Positions 11,070 to 19,046 of a stretch of 64,000 nt of DNA are shown here, in pieces. Source of the DNA: Aurantiacibacter spongiae (GTDB taxonomy: Bacteria > Pseudomonadota > Alphaproteobacteria > Sphingomonadales > Sphingomonadaceae); the NCBI RefSeq assembly GCF_003815535.1, contig NZ_RPFZ01000001.1, forward strand, positions 2,666,001-2,730,000. Direction: 5' to 3'. The notes under the pieces were generated by a model, which saw only the letters and a list, made by a program, of their open reading frames with translations, did not search any database and was not told the DNA's origin. The translations under genes and the position numbers were made by a program. The first letter of the stretch is position 1. Each line of letters opens with the position of its first letter.

Positions 11070-11870
11070 TCAGTCGCCTGCTGGGCGTGTCGCGATGGCG
11101 TAAAGCGCGACCGCTGCCGCGTTCGAGACATTGAGGCTTTCCATCGCGTCGCTGATAGGGAGCCGGGCCAGCGCGTCGCAATGCTGCGTCACGCCGTGCC
11201 GCATGCCTTCGCCCTCCGCTCCCAAGACGAGCGCGACCGGTCCTGCGGGAAGAGCGTCGCCAAGCGTCGTTTCCGCCTCGCCGGCAAGGCCGATGCGCCA
11301 GTATCCGGCCTCGGCTAGATCCTCCAGCGCCCGCGACAGGTTCACCACGCGCACCCACGGCACGCTTTCCAGCGCCCCGGAAGCGGACTTGGCGACGACC
11401 CCGCCTTCCGGCGGAGCATGACGGTCCTGCGTCACGATGGCGGCGGCATCAAACGCTGCGGCCGACCGCATGATGGCGCCGACATTGTGCGGATCGGTCA
11501 CCTGGTCGAGCACCACGATAGGGCGATTGACCTGGCCGTCGATCACGTCGTCCAGATGCAGGTCCGCCAGCGGTTCGCATTCGAGCACGAGACCCTGATG
11601 CGGCGCATCGCGTGCGACCAGGCGGGCGAGGTCGGATACGTCGGCATATTCGACCGGGAAATCGGCGGGCAATTCACCATCGAGAGAATCGACGCCCTCG
11701 CGCGTCGCCCACAGCTTGCGGTGTTGCCGCGCCGGATTCATCAGCGCCGCCTCAACCGCGTGGCGACCCCACAACCGCACCGCGCCCTTGCCGGCGCGGC
11801 CCGAACCGCGTCCGCCCTGCATCCGCCCGGCGCGCCCGCGCAGCGCCCGCTTCTTCTTGTCGCCTGCCAT
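11070..11870 (-). CDS. rlmB: 23S rRNA 2'-O-methyltransferase, TrmH/RlmB family
   Basis: SPOUT-fold methyltransferase; the RlmB branch methylates G2251 of 23S rRNA using S-adenosylmethionine. Residues about 30-110 are the substrate-binding domain (LWGRHAVEAALMNP), followed by the catalytic domain with motif 1 (VLDQVTDPHNVGAIMRSA), motif 2 (LVLGAEGEGM) and motif 3 (LPISDAMESLNVSNAAAVALY), all intact. The start is the ATG at 11870 behind AGGGTAG, giving 266 residues with a basic N-terminal tail (GDKKKRALRGR). A frame open to 11957 would only add unrelated residues. It is divergent from tRNA-Tyr. Confidence 0.92.
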   Translation of the reverse strand: MAGDKKKRALRGRAGRMQGGRGSGRAGKGAVRLWGRHAVEAALMNPARQHRKLWATREGVDSLDGELPADFPVEYADVSDLARLVARDAPHQGLVLECEPLADLHLDDVIDGQVNRPIVVLDQVTDPHNVGAIMRSAAAFDAAAIVTQDRHAPPEGGVVAKSASGALESVPWVRVVNLSRALEDLAEAGYWRIGLAGEAETTLGDALPAGPVALVLGAEGEGMRHGVTQHCDALARLPISDAMESLNVSNAAAVALYAIATRPAGD

Positions 11871-12017
11871 TTCTACCCTTCCGCTGGAATCGCCGCCTCC
11901 TGCCAGCGCGGCCATTGACAGACAAGCACCGCTTCGCCATTGCGCGCCTCTCGGCAAGACGGAGCCCCCCGGGGCTGCGCACTAGGCGGGCGAGAAGCCC
12001 GCTTTCCGGCACGGTGT

Positions 12018-12103
12018 GGACAGGTGGCCGAGTGGTTAAAGGCAGCAGACTGTAAATCTGCCCGCGCGAGCGTACGCTGGTTCGAATCCAGCCCTGTCCA
12101 CCA
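12018..12103 (+). tRNA. tRNA-Tyr (GTA)
   Basis: Acceptor stem GGACAGG (12018-12024) pairs with CCTGTCC (12093-12099), and A plus encoded CCA ends at 12103. The anticodon loop CTGTAAA carries GTA at 12052-12054. A long variable arm (CCCGCGCGAGCGTACG region) marks a class II tRNA, and the T-arm GGTTCGAATCC is normal. The gene is intact and its 3' end is the integration site of the adjacent island. Confidence 0.95.
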
Positions 12104-12108
12104 CCGCC
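12079..12108 (+). other. attL core: 3' end of tRNA-Tyr
   Basis: The T-arm to CCA segment plus five following bases (GGTTCGAATCCAGCCCTG, then TCCACCACCGCC) recurs, with two substitutions and a four-base deletion, at 28477-28503. Integration left the tRNA whole. Exact crossover bases cannot be set from one junction pair. Confidence 0.6.
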
Positions 12109-12216
12109 CTTTCTCAGAACATCCCGGAAAAGCCCTAGAAATCGCAGAAAACCAAGGGTATTCTGCCTTCCGATGGCCACCCCTGTTCGCTGCTATTTGC
12201 CTGCAACCGGCAGTGA

Positions 12217-12296
12217 GTGTGGGGAAGGTGTGGGGAAGGAAGTAGGCTTCCCCACACTGCGGCTCTCTCAATTGGCCTCCAGAAATGTGGGGAACG
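12217..12296. repeat. Integrase arm-type repeats, left end (GTGTGGGGAAGG)
   Basis: GTGTGGGGAAGG occurs at 12217-12228 and again at 12228-12239. An inverted copy CTTCCCCACAC is at 12247-12257, and a variant ATGTGGGGAACG at 12285-12296. The same motif appears twice near the other end of the island (28404-28428). Its position between the att core and the integrase start, and its presence at both ends, fit binding sites for the arm-binding domain of the integrase. Confidence 0.6.
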
Positions 12297-12299
12297 AGA

Positions 12300-13520
12300 A
12301 TGGGCAAACTTACGGCGGTGGCGGTCAAGGCCGCTTTGGCGAATCCGGGCACCTATCAGGATGGTGACGGACTTTTCCTGAAAGTTGGAAAAACTGGTGC
12401 GGCTTCTTGGCTCCTGCGACTCCAGCGCGATGGCAAACGACAAGACATTGGTTTGGGCAGCGCAAAGCTGGTGACGCTGGCTGAGGCGCGAGCGAAGGCC
12501 GCAGAACTCCGCAAGGCAGTGAAGGTCGAGAAACGAGACGTGCTGACGGAGCGGAAGGACGAGGAAGCCGCCAAGGTCACTTTCCGCGAAGCCGCTACCC
12601 AATATCATTCCGAGAACGAAGCTGGCTGGAAGAGCGATGTCTATGGTCGGCAATGGCTGGCCAGTCTGGAGAACTACGCCTTCCCGAAGTTGGGCGACAT
12701 GACGACTGGTGGAATCACCGCTGCTGACATTATCTCGGTCCTCACGCCGATCTGGCAGGAAATCCCCGAAACAGCCCGTCAGGTTCGCAACCGGATTTGC
12801 GCAGTGCTCGACTACTCCCACGCGAAGGGCTGGCGCTCTACGGAGGCTCCATCGGGCAACAACAGCCTGAAAGCGGGGCGAGGACTGCCAAGACAGGTCA
12901 AGAAACCGGCAAACCGAAAGGCGATGCCATACGTGGCGGTTCCTCCTTTCCTGACCGCGTTGCGGCGTAAGCCATCCTATTCGCGTCTCGCGCTCGACCT
13001 CCTTATTCTGACTGGAGTTCGCTCGCAGGAAGTGCGGCTCGCGAAGTGGGACGAATTCGATCTGGACCAGCGCCTTTGGACAATCCCAGCCGAACACATG
13101 AAACGCAGCAGGGCGCACATCGTGCCGCTGTCAGAGGCGGCGATGGCGGTCCTTGCGAAGGCAGAAGCAATGCAGATGGAGGGAGCCGAAGTGGTTTTCC
13201 CCGGCATGACCGGCAAGGCGATGTCCAACATGACGCTGCTCAAGGTCATGCGCGACATGCAAGAGCCTTTCCACGTCCACGGTTTCCGCTCCAGCTTTAC
13301 CGACTGGGCGGCAAACGAAGGCTTCTCAAATGCGGTTGTCGAAGCGGCATTGGCGCATAAGACACCCGATGCCGTGCAGGCCGCCTATCGCCGTACGACC
13401 TATCTCGGGACGCCGGACAATCCCGGTGCGCGAGTGAAACTGATGGAAGCGTGGGGGAACTATTGCAACGGCGTGGCGGCTCCCAAGAGTTCGGGCAAGC
13501 TCGACGACGATAGCCAATAA
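12300..13520 (+). CDS. int: Tyrosine-type site-specific integrase, P4 family (DUF4102 N-terminus)
   Basis: Catalyses integration and excision of the island at tRNA-Tyr. The N-terminus (MGKLTAVAVKAALANPGTY, DGDGLFLKV) is the arm-binding DUF4102 domain of P4-like integrases. Residues about 90-180 are the core-binding SAM-like domain, and the C-terminal half holds the catalytic residues: Arg in TGVRSQEVRLAKW, the HxxR box HGFR, then His in ALAHK and the nucleophile Tyr in AAYRRTTY. The ATG at 12300 has a GGGGA ribosome site; an in-frame ATG at 12285 lacks one and lies in a repeat. The 406-residue length is normal for the family. Confidence 0.93.
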   Translation: MGKLTAVAVKAALANPGTYQDGDGLFLKVGKTGAASWLLRLQRDGKRQDIGLGSAKLVTLAEARAKAAELRKAVKVEKRDVLTERKDEEAAKVTFREAATQYHSENEAGWKSDVYGRQWLASLENYAFPKLGDMTTGGITAADIISVLTPIWQEIPETARQVRNRICAVLDYSHAKGWRSTEAPSGNNSLKAGRGLPRQVKKPANRKAMPYVAVPPFLTALRRKPSYSRLALDLLILTGVRSQEVRLAKWDEFDLDQRLWTIPAEHMKRSRAHIVPLSEAAMAVLAKAEAMQMEGAEVVFPGMTGKAMSNMTLLKVMRDMQEPFHVHGFRSSFTDWAANEGFSNAVVEAALAHKTPDAVQAAYRRTTYLGTPDNPGARVKLMEAWGNYCNGVAAPKSSGKLDDDSQ

Positions 13521-13562
13521 ATGCTAGCTTTAGTTCAATCCCTGATTGCCACTTTCAAGCGC

Positions 13563-13587
13563 CCAGCAACAAGCCTGTTGTTGCTGG
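13563..13587. terminator. Hairpin between convergent integrase and lipoprotein genes
   Basis: CCAGCAACA (13563-13571) pairs with TGTTGCTGG (13579-13587) around a 7-base loop. There is no clear T-tract, so a terminator role is only suggested by its place between two convergent genes. Confidence 0.35.
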
Positions 13588-13617
13588 AACTGGGGGTGAA
13601 AGCGGACATTTATCCGC

Positions 13618-14535
13618 TCAGGACATGGTGAAGCTTTCTATGATGCTTATCGACTGGACGCGCCACTCATTCATGTACGTAGTTCCTTTGATCGTAATGT
13701 GCTTTGGGTATGGCCCCAGCTCATGCTCTCCTACGGTGGCAGTGAAGCAATCGTAGGCGTCGCCAGTACAATTTTCCGAACTGACAGCATCGATCTCATG
13801 CAGTCTCAGCTCGCTCAGAAAAGCCCTTAAGTCACTTTGGCATTCTTCGTTGTCATAAGTGGAGCACGAAAGATCATAAGAGAGTGGGCCTTCGCGTCCT
13901 GCTTCATCGATTGCCAGCGATAGCAAGATGGCAAAGTCTTGGGCTTCTAGAACGCTATCGCTGACCGGAAAATATGATCGAGTGTGATTGGCGGGAACCT
14001 CATCGCACATTCTTTCTCGAAAGTCGTCCCAATCGAAGCTGTCCTTCTGGAAAATTGGTCCCTCAACTCCGTACCTCGGCGACACATCAACCGAGCTTAT
14101 CGTTCCGTCTTCATTGAAAGAGATTTCATACCTCTCGCTTCTACACAATCCAAAGGCAGAGCCCCAAGGTTCTGGTCTAGCGAAAAGGGTGATGCTGTGC
14201 ATCGGATCATCGTCCGCTGAGTAGTACTGCCATCTGTCTTGACCTCGGTCGATAAAGCCGATCCTAGAAGCCAGAGCACCCACTAGCCGCTTGGAAAGAC
14301 TTTCGTCGCTTTCATACTTGAGATCGGCGAACACGAAGCGGCCTTCGACAGGCCGGTATCCCGCAGGCGCTTCAACAGCGCGCTGTTCAAATGGAATAGA
14401 CCGAAACTTCTCCCAGTTCGGTTCAACATACTCATGATCATCGCCGGCCATTGAGGGGTCAGTCACTTTGTCACAACTGGGCAGGGTCGCAACAATCGCC
14501 ATGAGAAGCAAAGGGATGAAGGGAAGCTTTGTCAT
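13618..14535 (-). CDS. Predicted lipoprotein of unknown function
   Basis: From the ATG at 14535 the N-terminus is MTKLPFIPLLLMAIVATLPSC, a short signal with a lipobox-like LPSC, so export and lipidation are likely. The remaining about 285 residues are acidic, contain several cysteines (CRSERYE, CSTYDNEEC, CTGDAYDC) suggestive of disulfides, and match no family I recognise. It is convergent with the integrase and sits downstream of the DUF6118 gene after a gap of about 80 bases. Codon use is less GC-biased than the core genes. Its role in the island is unknown. Confidence 0.6.
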   Translation of the reverse strand: MTKLPFIPLLLMAIVATLPSCDKVTDPSMAGDDHEYVEPNWEKFRSIPFEQRAVEAPAGYRPVEGRFVFADLKYESDESLSKRLVGALASRIGFIDRGQDRWQYYSADDDPMHSITLFARPEPWGSAFGLCRSERYEISFNEDGTISSVDVSPRYGVEGPIFQKDSFDWDDFRERMCDEVPANHTRSYFPVSDSVLEAQDFAILLSLAIDEAGREGPLSYDLSCSTYDNEECQSDLRAFLSELRLHEIDAVSSENCTGDAYDCFTATVGEHELGPYPKHITIKGTTYMNEWRVQSISIIESFTMS

Positions 14536-14614
14536 TGGAGAGGTTTGCCAAGCTTTCGCAAGGTCTACAACTAGGGTCGGGGCACGAATGTCTGGCAATG
14601 GTAAAACTGACACA

Positions 14615-15376
14615 TCAGGATGCTATCTCGATAGTACAACTGATCGCTCGTTCCGCCTTCCGAGCTCTTTCAACACAACGTTCCAAGCCATCGCGATTCT
14701 CACTGAGAATGCGCTGCGCCTCCGCCAATTCCTCCCAGGCTTCGGGATTCTGAGACCGGATCAACCGAATGCCCGCTTCCACGATGGTCGGCTCGCCAAC
14801 CATCCTACGAGCTATTCTCTCTGGCCAATGCCAGCTTTCGGGCATGGTTCGGGCGATGGCGCCGGGTAGGATCGACCAAAGCAGTATGCCAGCCAGCACA
14901 CCCGCGCCTGCAAAGCGCCAGGTCTGTCGCTTCTGCTCGTCCTCGGTGCGGACCCGCCCGACAATTGCAGCGAGCTGACCGGTTGCGATGTCGAGGTCTT
15001 TGCGTCCGTGCCGGAACAGGTCGCTGGCATCGCGCAGCATATCGAGTGAGGCACGCTTGATCTGAACGGCAATGTCTTCCGGCGTCAGCTCAATGGCAGG
15101 CTTCTTGCCAATTGTGCTCAACGTCAGAGTGGCCTTCGTCAACTGTTCGGCCATTTGGCTGAGCGTGGCGGTGTAGTCAGGGATCACGATGTCGGCTCGC
15201 TCCCTTGCCATGTTCTGAACCGTATGGCGCACCATTGCCATCTCGCCTTCGAGACGGGCGAAGGCCTCCGTTGCCGGGTCGGTTTCCATGACGGCCTCCG
15301 GTTCTGGGTCCGGCGCGGGTTGTTCCTCGACATCGAGGTCGAGTTGCACTTCTTCTATGTGGTCGTCTTCCATCAT
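14615..15376 (-). CDS. DUF6118-type membrane protein linked to TraA
   Basis: A 253-residue protein with an acidic N-terminus (MMEDDHIEEVQLDLDVEEQP), a helical middle likely to form coiled coil (about 35-140), one membrane segment (about 150-175, AGAGVLAGILLWSILPGAIA) and a helical C-terminus. The layout matches proteins annotated as DUF6118 next to Ti-type TraA in sphingomonad mobile elements; this assignment is from memory of the family. It starts 7 bases after the traA stop, so it is almost surely co-transcribed with traA. A role at the membrane during mobilization is inferred, not shown. Confidence 0.65.
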   Translation of the reverse strand: MMEDDHIEEVQLDLDVEEQPAPDPEPEAVMETDPATEAFARLEGEMAMVRHTVQNMARERADIVIPDYTATLSQMAEQLTKATLTLSTIGKKPAIELTPEDIAVQIKRASLDMLRDASDLFRHGRKDLDIATGQLAAIVGRVRTEDEQKRQTWRFAGAGVLAGILLWSILPGAIARTMPESWHWPERIARRMVGEPTIVEAGIRLIRSQNPEAWEELAEAQRILSENRDGLERCVERARKAERAISCTIEIAS

Positions 15377-15383
15377 TCAGCTC

Positions 15384-18269
15384 CTATATGCCCATGTCGA
15401 AAGCGCGGGTGCGCTCGCGTGTGAGGGTTGCGGTGAGTTCATTGGCGATGCTGCGTTCGGGCTTCGGATCGATGCCGAGTTCGTGGGTCTTGCCGCGCAA
15501 CAGGCCTTCGACCTGCGGATCGCGTTCAAGCCCTTTTGCCAGCTCGGTCAGCTTGGCTGAGACGCGGGCAGCGCCCGCGCGGTCGCCTTGCTGCTGAAGC
15601 TGTTTGCGCTCCGTGCTCAACCCCTGCCAGTCGCTGACAAAGCGCTCGGATCGCAAAGCCGGATCGGTGCGAACGGCGGCCTCTTGCTGCATGGCGCGCA
15701 TGGCTTCCTGGCTGCGCCCGCCAACGGCCTCTGCAATCAGCTCAGGACGTCGATCCAGCGCCTTGGCGAGATCGGTGGCCGCATGTGGGCGGATTGCTTC
15801 GAGTGCCTTTCCAGCCTTCTCCAGCGCGTCCTTTTGGTGTGGCAGGACAGGCAAGCCCTGGGTCTGCATTGTGCCGATATCGCCAAGCGCGCGGGCATAG
15901 CGTTCGACCGCGCGGCGCTGGTCGTTTTGCGTGTTAGTTTGGATCGGAAGCGGTTCGAGCTGACGTGCCTGCGGACGGAAGTTTCCAAAGATGGATTTGG
16001 CCTTCTCCGGCAGCTGCCGAACCATCTCCACGATCCGCTCGCGAAAGGTGATGCCGCGCAGTTCGGCGAAGGCCTGTTCGGGTTTGTAGTCGCCCGCCAT
16101 GTCCTTCCCGCGTTCGCGGCTCAGTGTGCGAACCAACTTGGACTGATTGGCGAAGTCATCGCGGCCATAATGCAGCGCCATCCCGTCGCGGTGGCGCGAC
16201 ATGGCGACATAGGCGGAATGGCTGTCCATGCCCGGTGTGGCGAGCAAATAGGCACGATCCACTGTCATGCCCTGCGCCTTGTGGATCGTGGCGGCGTAGC
16301 CATAATCGATATGGGCATAGTCCTTGGTGTCGAAGGCGACCTCGCGGCCATCGTCGGTGCGCACCGCCATGTGCTGCGCGCTGGCTTTCGCCACCGTGCC
16401 GAGCGTTCCGTTCTTCACTCCAAGCCCGCGTTCGTTGCGCAGGAAGATGATGCGGTCGCCCGATGCGAACTGGCGTTCGCCGCGAGCCGCCTTGATCGTG
16501 GCATCGGTACCCAGCGCACCAGCCGCGCGCATCTTCCCGCGTGCCATCTGGTTCAGCTCGCGCACCTCATCATTGGTGTGGGTGAGGATGATACGGCTGT
16601 CGTCGGGGCTGCTCTGCCGTTCCTGATTCCATCGGCCGATCAGCTCTGTCCGCGCAGCTTCACGCGTGTCGGCGGCATGGACCATTCCGCGTTCCTCGTA
16701 CCTGTGGATCGCTTCGCCCGTTCGGCCCGTGGCGAGGTGCCTGGTCGTATCCTGCTGCCAAGCCGAAAGTTGGCGGCGAACTTCGCTGATCTCGACCCCG
16801 CCATGGCGTTCGTGGATCGCCCGGAAGGCTGCACCGGCTTCGATGGCTTGAAGCTGCTGCTGATCGCCAACCAGAACCACCTTCGACCCGGCCTTGGCGA
16901 CATGGGTGAGCACGCGCTCCATCTGGCGTGTGCCGACCATGCCCGCTTCGTCAATGACGAGCACATCCTTGGCAGTCAGCTGCTCGCTTCCCTTGCCCCA
17001 TTGATACTCAAGGCTGGCAATTGTGCGCGACGCGATGCCCGAGCCGTTTTCCAGGCCCTCGGCGGCAATGCCAGAGAGCGCTGCGCCGCGCACAGTGTAG
17101 CCCGCGCCTTCCCAAGCCTCGCGGGCCACGCCAAACATCGCGCTTTTGCCCGTTCCTGCGTAGCCGACGACAACCGCAAGGCCCTTGCTGTTGGTGACGT
17201 GCTCCAAGGCAGATTTCTGTTCGCCGGAAAGGACCAGACTGCGCTTTGACGCCTTCGCGAAGGCGGCGTTCCTCTGAACGTCGTTGACCGAGTGACGATC
17301 GCGCTGCGCCATAGCGTCGGCGGCGCGGTGCAGGCGCTTTTCGGTCTCGATCATCGCCCGCGAAGTGAACCGATCCCGCCCGCGTCCGTCCTCGCCCAGC
17401 GCAATCAGGTTGGTCGAACTGCGCACCGCACTGTAGGCAGCATCGAACTGCTCCTTCCCGTCGCTATGCCGGTGAACAAACGCAGCAAGGTCTCGCTTGG
17501 TGAAGGTAGCTTGCTGGTGCGTAATCGCATCGAGCGCCAGACTTGGATTGGCGATTATTCGCTCGCCATTGCGCTGGGCGATGGCGCGGTGCTCCTCGAT
17601 CCGCTCGGCTTCGAGCCCGCGCCCGCTAATGCGCGAAGCTGCAGGACCGATCTTGTCCTGCGGTTCCAGCGCAATGCCCTGCGCTTCCAGGCTGCGGTGA
17701 TCGATCCGCGCATCGATGTCGCGTTCCGCCAGCGCGCGGTTGACATGATCGGCCCAGCGTTCGCGCCATTGCTCGAGCCGCACGGTCTTGTTCCAGTCGC
17801 GGACCTTTGCGCCGAAGCCGTTCTTGGTGACCTCGCGCATCGTGAGCATGACATGCGCGTGCGGCTTGACCCTGCCGTCTTCGCCAATATCCCAATGGAC
17901 ATTAAGATCGGCGATCATGCCTTTCTCGACGAACTCGGCTTTGACGAACTCGCGCGCCAGCCTGATATTGTCTTTCTTCGAAAGTTCGCGGGGCAATGCG
18001 AACTCGACCTCGCGGGAAAGCTGGGCATCCTTGCGCTTCTCGGCGGCCTCGACCGCATTCCACAAAGTTGCGCGGTCAGCGAAGGCTTTAGGCGCGCCTT
18101 TGGGCAGCATCACTTCGCAATGAAGGACGCCCGCCTTGTTGGTGAAATCATGGGTTCTGTCGATCCGCTCATCGTGCAGCTGTTCGCCTGCACGATAGGC
18201 CGCCGCCGCTACGGCACTGCGTCCGCTCGACCTTCCGATGACCTTTGCGCTGAAGTGAAAGATTGCCAT
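15384..18269 (-). CDS. traA: Ti-type conjugative relaxase-helicase TraA (MOBQ)
   Basis: Nicks one strand at oriT and unwinds it for transfer. The N-terminal 240 residues are a MobA/MobL relaxase: MAIFHFSAKVIGRSSGRSAV, the candidate nucleophile Tyr25 in AAAAYRAGEQL, and the metal-binding histidines H125 and H137/H139 (KPHAHVML). A RecD-like helicase follows, with Walker A GYAGTGKS (about 369-376), VIDEAGMVGTRQM and, near residue 660, the YAATIHKAQGMTVDRAY motif. The ATG at 18269 gives 961 residues, near the size of Agrobacterium TraA, and no motif is broken. It is divergent from traC across the oriT, the arrangement of Ti plasmids. Confidence 0.92.
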   Translation of the reverse strand: MAIFHFSAKVIGRSSGRSAVAAAAYRAGEQLHDERIDRTHDFTNKAGVLHCEVMLPKGAPKAFADRATLWNAVEAAEKRKDAQLSREVEFALPRELSKKDNIRLAREFVKAEFVEKGMIADLNVHWDIGEDGRVKPHAHVMLTMREVTKNGFGAKVRDWNKTVRLEQWRERWADHVNRALAERDIDARIDHRSLEAQGIALEPQDKIGPAASRISGRGLEAERIEEHRAIAQRNGERIIANPSLALDAITHQQATFTKRDLAAFVHRHSDGKEQFDAAYSAVRSSTNLIALGEDGRGRDRFTSRAMIETEKRLHRAADAMAQRDRHSVNDVQRNAAFAKASKRSLVLSGEQKSALEHVTNSKGLAVVVGYAGTGKSAMFGVAREAWEGAGYTVRGAALSGIAAEGLENGSGIASRTIASLEYQWGKGSEQLTAKDVLVIDEAGMVGTRQMERVLTHVAKAGSKVVLVGDQQQLQAIEAGAAFRAIHERHGGVEISEVRRQLSAWQQDTTRHLATGRTGEAIHRYEERGMVHAADTREAARTELIGRWNQERQSSPDDSRIILTHTNDEVRELNQMARGKMRAAGALGTDATIKAARGERQFASGDRIIFLRNERGLGVKNGTLGTVAKASAQHMAVRTDDGREVAFDTKDYAHIDYGYAATIHKAQGMTVDRAYLLATPGMDSHSAYVAMSRHRDGMALHYGRDDFANQSKLVRTLSRERGKDMAGDYKPEQAFAELRGITFRERIVEMVRQLPEKAKSIFGNFRPQARQLEPLPIQTNTQNDQRRAVERYARALGDIGTMQTQGLPVLPHQKDALEKAGKALEAIRPHAATDLAKALDRRPELIAEAVGGRSQEAMRAMQQEAAVRTDPALRSERFVSDWQGLSTERKQLQQQGDRAGAARVSAKLTELAKGLERDPQVEGLLRGKTHELGIDPKPERSIANELTATLTRERTRAFDMGI

Positions 18270-18442
18270 GTCGGCAATCCAGTTACACCGCAAAGCCTGC
18301 GTCGGCACGACGTATAAGCGCGCCCTCTCATGATAAAATCCTGATCGGGACTAGGCGGTATCACACTGTCCCGGCGACCTTACTGCATTGGGAAAGCTCA
18401 GAGATTATCATGACTTCATCACACCAACGATGGAGACTTCCC
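18270..18442. other. oriT: Candidate origin of transfer (oriT) between traA and traC
   Basis: The inverted repeat CGTCG-GCA-CGACG (18300-18312) is followed at once by TATAAGCGCGCCCT (18313-18326). This fits the RSF1010/Ti-type nick region, whose core is TAAGTGCGCCCT, with one difference. In Ti plasmids the oriT lies in exactly this place, between divergent traA and traC. The nick would fall in or beside the GCGCCC run. The promoters of the two divergent tra genes must lie in the same 173 bases. Confidence 0.8.
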
Positions 18443-18748
18443 ATGCGCAAACCCCGCGATTTTGATTCGGAACTGAAGGCACTGGCCGACAAGGCAAAGC
18501 AGCTGAAGGAACGCCGCGTGCGCGACCTTGGAGCGCTGGTCACGGCAACGGGAGCCGACGCGCTCGATGCCGATGTCCTGGCTGGCGCGCTGCTCGATGC
18601 GGCTGCCAACACCGACAAGGCAATCGGGGAGGGCTGGCGCAAGCGCGGCGCAGCCTTCTTTCAGGGCAAACAGCGCAAGACTTCGAGCGGACCTCGCGAA
18701 GAGCCGGAAGGCACTCTCCCGCTCGGCGGCGGCGCGGCATCGGCTTGA
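18443..18748 (+). CDS. traC: Conjugal transfer protein, TraC-like
   Basis: A 101-residue basic, mostly helical protein (MRKPRDFDSELKALADKAKQ, then LKERRVRDLGALVTATGADAL). By position (divergent from traA across oriT and followed by traD) and by style it corresponds to TraC of Ti-type tra regions, an accessory DNA-binding component of the relaxosome. A GGAGAC ribosome site precedes the ATG at 18443. The C-terminal 25 residues are Gly/Ser rich. The family match is by context more than by motif. Confidence 0.65.
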   Translation: MRKPRDFDSELKALADKAKQLKERRVRDLGALVTATGADALDADVLAGALLDAAANTDKAIGEGWRKRGAAFFQGKQRKTSSGPREEPEGTLPLGGGAASA

Positions 18749-18770
18749 GGCGGCAAAGGCACGGACCGAC

Positions 18771-18992
18771 ATGCGCGATTGGCAGGTGAAACGACGCGAG
18801 CGGACCCGACAACTGATCGAGCTGGGCGGCCTGGTTGCGAAGGCCGATCTGGTCGATCTGACCGATGATGATCGCGCCGCGCTTTACGGCGCGTTCCTCA
18901 CCGTTGCCGCCAAGTTGCGTGGGCCGGATGGTGCGCAGGCGCTGGTGTTGTTCCGGCGTAAAGGTAAGCGGGCATTCGAGGCAGAAAAGTGA
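18771..18992 (+). CDS. traD: Conjugal transfer protein TraD (small)
   Basis: A 73-residue protein with the TraD family core: KRRERTRQLIELGGLVAKADL followed by VDLTDDDRAALYGAFL. In Ti-type systems it is the partner of TraC at oriT, not the large coupling ATPase of F-type TraD. It starts 22 bases after traC. traG, which follows traD in Ti plasmids, is absent: the next gene is the convergent NACHT-nuclease gene, whose stop lies about 55 bases away. This points to a truncated, helper-dependent transfer module. Confidence 0.8.
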   Translation: MRDWQVKRRERTRQLIELGGLVAKADLVDLTDDDRAALYGAFLTVAAKLRGPDGAQALVLFRRKGKRAFEAEK

Positions 18993-19046
18993 GCAGTCGT
19001 GATCCCGAGCGTGGATGCCTTACAAACAGCCAGAGGAGAAGAATTC

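Noticed and set aside
15588-17249. 553-codon plus-strand frame
   Set aside because: Antisense to traA, whose relaxase and helicase motifs are intact.
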